A stretch of 58,994 bases of DNA. Source: a bacterium. GTDB lineage: Bacteria > Verrucomicrobiota > Kiritimatiellia > CAIKKV01 > CAITUY01. Location of the stretch: contig JBAWZF010000017.1 of NCBI GenBank assembly GCA_037143175.1, positions 1 through 58,994 of the forward strand, written 5' to 3'. The translations under genes were made by a program, and so were the position numbers. The notes beneath the pieces are model-generated. The model made no database searches. It was not told where the DNA came from and saw only the letters and a program-made list of their open reading frames with translations. Below, piece by piece: positions 41,488-48,621 of the stretch. Numbering within the stretch: position 1 is the stretch's first letter; every line of letters starts with the position of its first letter.

Positions 41488-43335
41488 ATGAGTACATTTT
41501 TCTTTATTAAGGGGGCCCGGATCCTCGATCCGGCGACCCGAACCGAGGAGGTTCGCGACCTGTTTATCCGGAATGGTGTCATGGCTCCAGTCCCCGCCAG
41601 CCTGCCTCCAGATACGATAATGGTTGAGGCAAAAGGGCTTGTGGCGGTGCCCGGTTTCATCGATCTTCATGTGCATCTGCGTGAGCCCGGACACGAGGCT
41701 GCGGAAACGGTGGCCACCGGCTGCCAGGCTGCGGCCCGGGGAGGTTTCACCGCCATCGTCGTGATGCCCAATACCAATCCGGCGCTTGATACACCTGAAC
41801 AGGTGGCGGCGCTGGTAAAGCGGGCGGCTGCCGCGAATCTCATCCATGTGTTACCTGCTCCCTGCATTACTCTCCGGCGGGCTGGTGATGAAGTGGCCGA
41901 TCTTGCGGCTTTGGGAAAAGCCGGGGCGGTGGCTTTTACCGATGATGGCTGTACCGTATCAAATAATGACGTGATGGAGTTGGCCATGCGGGAAGCTACC
42001 AGGCTGAAAATCCCTGTTATGGATCATGCACTGGATCCGAAATTGGCCGGACGGGGCGTGATGCACGAGGGGATCCACTCTCGGGCCCTCGGGTTGGAGG
42101 GAATTCCTTCCGAGGCCGAAACCGTGATCGTCGAGCGTGACATCCGGCTTTCCCGTACGACTGGATGTGCTATGCATATTCAGCATGTCTCCGCAGCGGG
42201 GTCGGTGGACCTTATCCGGGCTGCCCGGAAGGACGGACTTCCGGTATCCGGTGAGCTGACCCCTCACCATCTGGCGCTGACCGATGCCTCTGTGGAGGCG
42301 GCGAAGCCGGAGTGCTATAAAATGAACCCTCCCGTGCGCAGTGAGGCCGATCGCGCTGCATTAATTGAAGGTTTGCTCGATAGCACTCTCTCGTGCTTTG
42401 CCACCGATCACGCGCCTCATACCGTTGAAACCAAGGCAAAAGGATTTCGGACGGCACCATTTGGGGTGGTCGGCCTCGAAACTGCGGTGGGCGTTACCTA
42501 TACACTGTTGGTAAAGAAAGGGTTGATGACCGAGCTTGATTGGGTGGCCCGCTGGACAACAGAGCCTGCGCGTATTATCGGGCGGCGTATTCCGTCCTTA
42601 GCTCATGGCGAACCTGCGGATTTGGTGCTTTTAGATCTTGAAAACGAATGGGTGGTTAATACTCAAGACTTTGCTTCCAAATCGCGCAATACCCCATTTG
42701 ACGGATGGCCGCTGATCGGCCGCGCCATCAAAACATTCTGTGATGGCCGGCTGATCTGGTCCGCCCCAGTCGCCAGTCCCTCTGTCTTGCTCTCTGATAA
42801 CCAACAACCAACAACCAATAACCCTAAAACAAACATTGTTCTCATGGGTTTCATGGGGACAGGCAAGAGTACTGTGGGGCGAGCCCTGGCCCGGCGGCTT
42901 GGGCTGCAGTTTCTGGACATGGACACGCTTCTCGAAGAGCGGGCAGGGAAACCCATCGCGCGCATTTTCGCAGAGGACGGGGAGCCGCATTTCCGTTCGA
43001 TGGAGCGAACTTTGTCGCAGGAACTCTCGCAGCGGAGTGGTCTGGTGATTGCCTGTGGTGGGGGCGTGGTGCTTAATCCTGACAATATTCGGGATTATGG
43101 CCGGTCGGGCCTGGTGGTATGCCTCACCGCCACACCCGAGGTCATTTTCAAGCGTACCGCGAAAGATCGCAACCGGCCCTTATTGGAGGAGAAGGACAGG
43201 ATGAAGCGCATTTTGGAACTTTTAGAGAAGCGCAAGAAAATGTATGCATCCATCCCCTGTCAAGTAGACACGACGATTCTGACAGGAGAACAGGTTGCCG
43301 GAGCCATTATGGAGAAATATTCAGGAGGCTTATAA
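41488..43335 (+). CDS. pyrC: Dihydroorotase fused to shikimate kinase
   Basis: A 615-residue fusion of two complete enzymes. Residues about 1-430 are a class I dihydroorotase with the Zn motif [30 protein letters not shown] and [18 protein letters not shown]. Residues about 449-615 are a shikimate kinase (aroK) with the P-loop [41 protein letters not shown] and [11 protein letters not shown]. The linker (about 431-448, [16 protein letters not shown]) is encoded by an A-type repeat with no stop. No start codon or ribosome site is seen at the natural kinase N-terminus, so a single protein is likely. The steps belong to pyrimidine and aromatic synthesis, which are not linked. It diverges from rpmH and overlaps the convergent HAD gene by 6 bases. 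Confidence 0.9.
   Translation: MSTFFFIKGARILDPATRTEEVRDLFIRNGVMAPVPASLPPDTIMVEAKGLVAVPGFIDLHVHLREPGHEAAETVATGCQAAARGGFTAIVVMPNTNPALDTPEQVAALVKRAAAANLIHVLPAPCITLRRAGDEVADLAALGKAGAVAFTDDGCTVSNNDVMELAMREATRLKIPVMDHALDPKLAGRGVMHEGIHSRALGLEGIPSEAETVIVERDIRLSRTTGCAMHIQHVSAAGSVDLIRAARKDGLPVSGELTPHHLALTDASVEAAKPECYKMNPPVRSEADRAALIEGLLDSTLSCFATDHAPHTVETKAKGFRTAPFGVVGLETAVGVTYTLLVKKGLMTELDWVARWTTEPARIIGRRIPSLAHGEPADLVLLDLENEWVVNTQDFASKSRNTPFDGWPLIGRAIKTFCDGRLIWSAPVASPSVLLSDNQQPTTNNPKTNIVLMGFMGTGKSTVGRALARRLGLQFLDMDTLLEERAGKPIARIFAEDGEPHFRSMERTLSQELSQRSGLVIACGGGVVLNPDNIRDYGRSGLVVCLTATPEVIFKRTAKDRNRPLLEEKDRMKRILELLEKRKKMYASIPCQVDTTILTGEQVAGAIMEKYSGGL
42796..42824. repeat. A-type simple repeat forming the pyrC-aroK linker
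   Basis: GATAACCAACAACCAACAAC followed by CAATAACCC: tandem AACCAAC units like those in the RND gene at 30882-30914. It is in frame and encodes [10 protein letters not shown]. Confidence 0.85.
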
Positions 43336-44109
43336 TAGTGTCTGCAGGTCTTTCAGCACATGGGTCGGGCGGTAGGCGAAATGCTTCAAGTCTGCCTCTG
43401 TACTCACTCCCGTCAAAACCAGAATGGTCTCAATTTCCGATTCGACGCCGGCTATGATGTCGGTGTCCATTCGATCTCCGATGATCACCGATTCTTCCCG
43501 GCGGCATCCGAGCTTTTTGAGAGCGTTACGCATGATTAGCGGATTAGGCTTACCCACATAGTAAGCCTTGCTTCCGGTAGCGAGTTCAATGGGCGCCATC
43601 AAGGCGCCAGTGGCCGGAACCAGTCCTCCTTCAACGGGGCCCGTCAGGTCCGGGTTGGTGCCGATGAGCTTGGCGCCCTTGAGCACCAATTTGACGGCCC
43701 GGCAAATACGTTCGTAGGTATAGTCATGGGATTCCCCAACGACTACATAGTCCGGGTTGATGTCATTATTGGTCAAGCCTGCGTCATACAAGGCGTTGGT
43801 TAATCCGCTTTCGCCGATGACATAGACGCTGCCGTTGGGATGTTGGCTGGCAAGAAAGGCGGCGGTGGCGAGAGCGCTGGTATAGAAATGCTCTTCGCCC
43901 ACGGATAGTCCGAGCCGTTTCAATTTATGACAAAGCTCGCGAGGGGAGCGCTCGCTGCTATTGGTGAGAAACAGGAACTTTTTTTGCTCAGATTGGAGCC
44001 AGTTCACAAATTCAGTGACTCCGGGTAAAAGTTGGTTCCCATGATAGATCACGCCATCCATGTCGCAAATAAACCCTGTTTTCGTGTGAATGTGTTCAAG
44101 CGATTTCAT
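43330..44109 (-). CDS. HAD-family phosphatase (NagD/4-nitrophenylphosphatase type)
   Basis: A 259-residue HAD hydrolase: FICDMDGVIYHGNQLLPG holds the DxD nucleophile pair, FLFLTNSS the second motif, YYVGKPNPLIMRNALKKLG the Lys, and VIIGDRMDTDIIAGVESEIE the metal-binding Asp. The C2B cap lies between (about 70-190). Such enzymes dephosphorylate sugar or nucleotide phosphates (UMP, glycerol-phosphate, phosphoglycolate); the substrate cannot be fixed here. It converges on the pyrC-aroK gene with a 6-base overlap of ends. Confidence 0.9.
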   Translation of the reverse strand: MKSLEHIHTKTGFICDMDGVIYHGNQLLPGVTEFVNWLQSEQKKFLFLTNSSERSPRELCHKLKRLGLSVGEEHFYTSALATAAFLASQHPNGSVYVIGESGLTNALYDAGLTNNDINPDYVVVGESHDYTYERICRAVKLVLKGAKLIGTNPDLTGPVEGGLVPATGALMAPIELATGSKAYYVGKPNPLIMRNALKKLGCRREESVIIGDRMDTDIIAGVESEIETILVLTGVSTEADLKHFAYRPTHVLKDLQTLL

Positions 44110-44219
44110 GAAGTCACTTTAGCAGTAAAGGCATCTGCCTGGCAATCACTGCCCTAAATCGTTGGCTTGATGGTGTCAACGAGGGGTGCTATTTTCAGGA
44201 ACTGGGATGAATTGATGTT

Positions 44220-45332
44220 ATGACCGGACATATTCCATTTAGTGAAAGAAACACACCGTGGCGCGGGGGCTTAGACCTCGTTACGGGGTGTTACCCTCCT
44301 TTTCTGTTTGGCGGATCGGTCGGACGGTGGCTTCCGGTCTTTCATTTCCATGAAGCGACTGTTGCCGGACTGGAGCCTTATTTAGTGTACCTGGTCGACA
44401 ATGGGTATCGTACGGTGACCTCGGAGGCGATTGCGGCCTATGTCCGTAAAGGGATTCATCCAGGGCCTAAATCCGTGGCACTTTGCTTCGACGATGCATG
44501 GGCAAGTTTCTGGACAGTGGCCGTTCCGCTTTTGCGGAAGCATGGACTTCAGGCCATTACGTATGTCAGTCCTGCGCGCATGCCGGAGCTGGCTTCCCTG
44601 CGGCCCACCATAGAAAGCCCGGAAGGGGCTCAGGCTGATATTGAATCCTCTGTAACGCCCTTCACCTCCTGGAATGAGCTTCGCGTTTTGCAGGGATCGG
44701 GCGTTGTGGATATTCAAGCCCATACTCTGGGCCATACCATGATCTTCTCTGACTCCGTTATTGGAGGGTTTGTTACGCCCGGTTTCTTGCGGCATCCCCA
44801 TCTCTATCCGCTGGCCGATACGGGCGACGGAGAGCGATACCTTACTCCTGCCGATCTGGGGGCTCCGCTCTACACCCAGCGTTCACGCTATTCAGATGCG
44901 TTCCGCTACGATAACCCCGCGGCCTTTGCGGCTTGTGTGCAAAGGGTTCGTGAGAACGGTGGAGCGGACTTCTTTACGCGGCCTGACTGGGAGAATTGTT
45001 TGCGGAAATTGGCGGAATCGTTCCCGGGGCGACAGGAAACCGTGGCGCAGCGCGATGCCGCTATTTTCGATGATCTGTCGATGGCCCGCCAGCAACTGAA
45101 CACCCAATTGAAGACCGATAGCGTCCGTCATATGTGTTTCCCCTGGGCCATTGCGAGTAAGCCCGGGGAAATTGCCGCCGAAAAGGCCGGCTATGTAACC
45201 GCCTTCGGTGATCGGCTGTTCGGGAGACGCTCAGTCCGTCCCGGCGATCCGCCCTACCGCTTAATGCGGTTAAAACACCAGCACATCTACTGTCTGCCCG
45301 GGCGCGGGCGACGAACCATCTTCACGAAATAA
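44220..45332 (+). CDS. Polysaccharide deacetylase-family protein
   Basis: A 370-residue protein with a NodB-type barrel: FHFHEATVAGLEPYLVYLVD, the catalytic-base motif SVALCFDDAWASFWTVAVPL (FDD), LLRKHGLQAITYV and VVDIQAHTLGHTM (metal-binding His). The late PWAIASKPGEIAAEKAGYV fits the family. There is no signal peptide. Related enzymes remove acetyl or formyl groups from sugars in polysaccharide building. It begins the surface-polysaccharide group, separated from the next gene by a repeat-rich gap. ATG follows GATGTT with no strong ribosome site. Confidence 0.85.
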   Translation: MTGHIPFSERNTPWRGGLDLVTGCYPPFLFGGSVGRWLPVFHFHEATVAGLEPYLVYLVDNGYRTVTSEAIAAYVRKGIHPGPKSVALCFDDAWASFWTVAVPLLRKHGLQAITYVSPARMPELASLRPTIESPEGAQADIESSVTPFTSWNELRVLQGSGVVDIQAHTLGHTMIFSDSVIGGFVTPGFLRHPHLYPLADTGDGERYLTPADLGAPLYTQRSRYSDAFRYDNPAAFAACVQRVRENGGADFFTRPDWENCLRKLAESFPGRQETVAQRDAAIFDDLSMARQQLNTQLKTDSVRHMCFPWAIASKPGEIAAEKAGYVTAFGDRLFGRRSVRPGDPPYRLMRLKHQHIYCLPGRGRRTIFTK

Positions 45333-45396
45333 TCCCATTATGCAGAGCCGTCCCGGCTCTGAAAGTGGGAATGGGAATCGGAATAGGGTGACCGGC

Positions 45397-45492
45397 ATGA
45401 GGCAGGTGGAAGGGTTCTCCGGGGTGCAAGTCCTGGCCTTTACGGTGCTCAGCAACCACTGGCACATTCTGCTGTTTGGTGTAATCCATTGA
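45397..45492 (+). pseudogene. Relic of a REP-associated (Y1/IS200-like) tyrosine transposase
   Basis: A frame of 31 codons reads VEGFSGVQVLAFTVLSNHWH, then ILLFGVIH and a stop. This matches the region around the metal-binding HUH motif (here HWH) in RAYT/IS200 transposases, commonly CGVEVLTFCVMSNHFHLLV. Only this fragment is left, without the catalytic Tyr. It is evidence that such an element was once here. Confidence 0.7.
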
Positions 45493-45677
45493 GGTTTTGA
45501 GCGAGAGACGGAGGCTGCAGTGGGCCTGTTTGTTTGGCGAGCGCTCAAGAAGGTGTCCTGATTGAATCACATGATGAAAGAGAGAAGGAAAAATCATGCC
45601 TTGCAGTCAGTTAGCCTGTCACTCTGTTAATACCGGATTCTGAATACCCCCAGTCGAACTTGGGATCCCTTTGTCAC

Positions 45678-45760
45678 GACGGCTCGGCAGGGACGCCTCG
45701 CCCTACCCGGAGACATCGAGGATCTATATAGATTTCCAGGTAGGGCAAAACCGCCGCTAT
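45678..45760. repeat. REP-like element next to the transposase relic
   Basis: ACGGCTCGGCAGGGACGCCTCGCCCTACC holds an imperfect GC-rich inverted repeat, GGCTCGGC and GCCTCGCC. A further GGTAGGGC lies 30-40 bases later and pairs with GCCCTACC. Style and GC content agree with the elements in comEC and the GT-C-like gene. Confidence 0.55.
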
Positions 45761-45827
45761 TTTCTATTGCTCCCTGCAATCTAGGGTCATACTATCAGCC
45801 CCATTATTAACACTGAATTTCAGGGAT

Positions 45828-47090
45828 ATGCCTATTTTGAGTACTGACTGCAGAATATCTATTTCGGAAGCCTTTCAGCCTAGGGTTTGTCTGTTTACCG
45901 ATTCCTATTTCCCGGTAGTGGGCGGGGGGGAAGCGCACGCCCGGTTGTTGTGTGGTGAATTCCAGCTGCTCGGGGTTCCGGTGTTTGTTCTGACTGGCCA
46001 TAAAGTGGCCTCCTCCCCTGCCTTTGAAACGGTGGATGGCGTTGCGGTTCATCGGGCTCCCCCTGCCGGTTATCCGCGGATGGGGAAATATCTCATGTTG
46101 TGGTCGAGTTTCTGGCGCCTGATCCGGATGCGGCGGGAGTATGATGTGATTTATGTGTGCGGCATCAGAACCTTGGGGCTGATTGCTGTGCTGGCGGCGC
46201 GCTTGCTGGGTAAAGGGTGCATACTGAGAGCGGAATCCCGCGGCGAAGTGTCGGGCGGGTTCATCTGGGAAAAGACCGACGGCAGGGTGAATCACTTGCT
46301 AAAGCTTATGTTTATTGGTCCTGTCATACTTCGGAATATGGCCCTCAAAAAAGCCGACGCCTTTCTGAGTATCGCCGGTGTGATCCGTGAGGAGTATGAG
46401 TCCTGTCGTGTATCTGCCCATAAAATTGTTTCAATTCCCAATGGGATTGATGTTGTGCGGTTCAGCCCGGTGTCACCCGAGGCCAGGAGTGTGCTCCGGC
46501 GGAATCTGGGTTTGCCGGACGGGCGACTGTTTGCCTACACCGGCAAGTTGAATCGAGGCAAGGGGTTGGAGTTTCTGACGCGGGTCTGGAAGGATTGGGC
46601 GCCGCAGCACCCGGATTGTAAGCTCCTGTTGATCGGATCCGGCGCCATGCAGTTTCTGTCCTGTGAAGAAGAGTTACGCCACTTTGTGGCGAAGCATGCA
46701 ATGGAGTCTGCTGTGATATTTGCCGGGAGTGTGAGTAACGTTCAGGAGTATCTCCAGGTCTCCGATTTCTTTGTTTTTCCGTCTGAGAGCGAAGCCCTGC
46801 CACTGGCCTTGCTCGAGGCCCTGGCGACCGGGCTTCCCACGGTGGCCTCTGATATTGGCGGATGCCGCGATATCATCACGGATGGCCGCAATGGACGGTT
46901 GGCCCCCCCGAATAACGAAGCCGCCTGGGTAGCCGGTTTGCAGGCGTTGGTTAATGAGCCTGCTTTGGCTGCCGAATGGGGCCGGGCGGGGCGCGAGACA
47001 GTGGTGAAGACCTTCAGCATCGCCCATATAGCCGAGGAACACGTGAAGTTGTTTCGTGCCATTTGCGGGAAGGCGGCCGCGGGTGAGTGA
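45828..47090 (+). CDS. Glycosyltransferase family 4
   Basis: A 420-residue GT-B fold transferase. The N-terminal half has VCLFTDSYFPVVGGGEAHARLL, which binds the acceptor; the C-terminal half has FAYTGKLNRGKGLEFLTRVW, LLIGSG, VIFAGSVSNVQEYLQVSDFF and the EX7E motif SESEALPLALLEALATGLP. It transfers a sugar from a nucleotide donor to a lipid- or polysaccharide-linked acceptor in the cytoplasm. It is followed by a flippase gene with an overlap. The start ATG is poorly supported by a ribosome site. The next genes make a membrane export step likely. Confidence 0.92.
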   Translation: MPILSTDCRISISEAFQPRVCLFTDSYFPVVGGGEAHARLLCGEFQLLGVPVFVLTGHKVASSPAFETVDGVAVHRAPPAGYPRMGKYLMLWSSFWRLIRMRREYDVIYVCGIRTLGLIAVLAARLLGKGCILRAESRGEVSGGFIWEKTDGRVNHLLKLMFIGPVILRNMALKKADAFLSIAGVIREEYESCRVSAHKIVSIPNGIDVVRFSPVSPEARSVLRRNLGLPDGRLFAYTGKLNRGKGLEFLTRVWKDWAPQHPDCKLLLIGSGAMQFLSCEEELRHFVAKHAMESAVIFAGSVSNVQEYLQVSDFFVFPSESEALPLALLEALATGLPTVASDIGGCRDIITDGRNGRLAPPNNEAAWVAGLQALVNEPALAAEWGRAGRETVVKTFSIAHIAEEHVKLFRAICGKAAAGE

Positions 47091-48621
47091 GGCGGAAGAA
47101 CTTCATAACCCGCCCTCCACGGGGCGGTTGCTCAAGTTCACTGGCTGGAATCTTTTTGGCCTCTGTGCGCCCATGGCCGTCGCTTTCTTCGCCTTGCCGC
47201 CATTGCGTGGCCGGATGGGTGAGGATATCTACGGCGCGTTCATGTTTCTTCTGACGGTTATCAATTACCTGTCTATACTTGATCTGGGACTGGGACGTGC
47301 AGTGACCCAATCGATGTCTGCCCGAATTGCGAGCCGGAAAATTGAGGAGCTCCCGGCGATCTTCTGGACGGCCATGGGCATGATGCTGGCGTTTGCGCTG
47401 GTTGGCATGGCGATCTTCTTTCCGTTGATCCCTTCCATTGTGTGTAAGTGGAGTCGTATTCCCCCGGGGTTACAAACGGATGCGGCCTATACGCTTTTTG
47501 CGGCCGGGCTGGGTACGCCGTTTCTGGTGCTGGCGGCCTGTCTGGTGGGAGTGCTTGAGGCGCATCAGAAGTTCAAGCTGATTAATATCATACGACTGCC
47601 GATGCAGACCTACACGTTTCTGGGGCCCCTGGCTGTCGCGCTGGTGTCGCACAGTTTGCTGGCGCCGGTGGTGGCATTGCTGGCGGGCAAAGCGGTGGAA
47701 TGCGCCATTTATTTTGCGGCCTGCTTGTGGGATGTGCCTGTTTTGCGGCGCGGCGTTTGCTTCCAACGGCGGCTCGTGCGGCAACTCTTTGTGCTCGGGG
47801 GCTGGATGTCGGTATCCAGCATTGCGATGCTGGTGTTGAATCAGATCAACAGCGCGCTGATGTTTGCTCTGCTACCGGTAGCCATGGTCGGGTTCTATGC
47901 CACGATTGCCGAAATGGTGATCCGGTTATTGATTTTCCCGCGCGCCTGGGTTTCGGTGTTATTCCCATCCTTCTCCGCCCAGCATGCGCTTGAGACTGGT
48001 GCCGTTGCCAGCCTTTATGCCAAGGGGGTAAAGAGTTTGCTGATCTTTTCGTTCCCTGTAATTCTGGTGCTGTTTGCCTTTGCTGGAGAGGCCTTGACCT
48101 TGTGGCAGGATGCGGCTTTTTCCGCTGAGAGTGCCGGGGTCATGCGCTGGCTGACGGCTGGAATCTTTGTCTACAGCCTTTCGTTTGTGCCGTTTTCCCT
48201 GCTTCAGGGAGTGGGGAGACCAGATGTCAGCGCCAAGTTGCATCTTGTTGAAATCCCGCTCACGATTGGGTTGGCGTGGGTTCTGATGAAGCATTTCGGA
48301 ATGCAGGGCGCGGGAGTGGCGTGGTTCATTCGCTGCGTATTCGAAACCGGTGCCATGGCGCTTCTCGCAAACAGGTATGCGCCTGGCTCGGGGCGCGCCA
48401 TCCGTCGCGCCGCCAGCGTTACGGGCGTGGCTCTGCTGTGCATGGTGGTGATGGCTATGACTCCGTCGATTTGGGTCCGGCTGGCCATTTACCCGGCTGA
48501 AATCGGGGTGTTTCTGTTATTAAGCTGGCATTGGCTTCTCACGGCTGAGGAGCGATTGGCCATGGCGGCCATGGCGAGGAAAGTGAAGGATTCAGGATTC
48601 AGAAGTCAGAAGGCAGAATGA
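47083..48621 (+). CDS. Oligosaccharide flippase (Wzx/MATE-like)
   Basis: A membrane protein of about 512 residues with 12-14 hydrophobic segments and the usual start FTGWNLFGLCAPMAVAFFAL followed by YGAFMFLLTVINYLSILDLG and GRAVTQSMS. Members move lipid-linked oligosaccharides across the inner membrane. The start is uncertain: GTG at 47083 overlaps the GT4 stop, and an upstream GTG at 47056 would add 9 residues. The final residues (KDSGFRSQKAE) are encoded by simple repeat units (AGGATTCAGGATTCAGAAG), so the natural C-terminus was altered. It overlaps the next start by ATGA. Confidence 0.87.
   Translation: MSEAEELHNPPSTGRLLKFTGWNLFGLCAPMAVAFFALPPLRGRMGEDIYGAFMFLLTVINYLSILDLGLGRAVTQSMSARIASRKIEELPAIFWTAMGMMLAFALVGMAIFFPLIPSIVCKWSRIPPGLQTDAAYTLFAAGLGTPFLVLAACLVGVLEAHQKFKLINIIRLPMQTYTFLGPLAVALVSHSLLAPVVALLAGKAVECAIYFAACLWDVPVLRRGVCFQRRLVRQLFVLGGWMSVSSIAMLVLNQINSALMFALLPVAMVGFYATIAEMVIRLLIFPRAWVSVLFPSFSAQHALETGAVASLYAKGVKSLLIFSFPVILVLFAFAGEALTLWQDAAFSAESAGVMRWLTAGIFVYSLSFVPFSLLQGVGRPDVSAKLHLVEIPLTIGLAWVLMKHFGMQGAGVAWFIRCVFETGAMALLANRYAPGSGRAIRRAASVTGVALLCMVVMAMTPSIWVRLAIYPAEIGVFLLLSWHWLLTAEERLAMAAMARKVKDSGFRSQKAE

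Larger units (their letters stand above)
45333..45827. other. Gene-free stretch with transposase relic and palindromic element
   Basis: About 495 bases between the deacetylase and GT4 genes. They hold a small hairpin (AGAGCCG/CGGCTCT, 45345-45361), a degenerate Y1 transposase relic (45397-45492), a C-type unit (GGATTCTGAATACC near 45630), and a palindromic element near 45678-45760. The rest is unassigned. Confidence 0.7.

Noticed and set aside
41488-43335. Internal start for a separate shikimate kinase at the ATG near 42844
   Set aside because: This ATG lies inside the P-loop strand (VLMGFMG) and has no ribosome site; starting there would remove part of the first strand.
45333-45600. Minus-strand open frames in the gap after the deacetylase gene
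   Set aside because: They are antisense to the transposase relic and the deacetylase end; they show no domain features.
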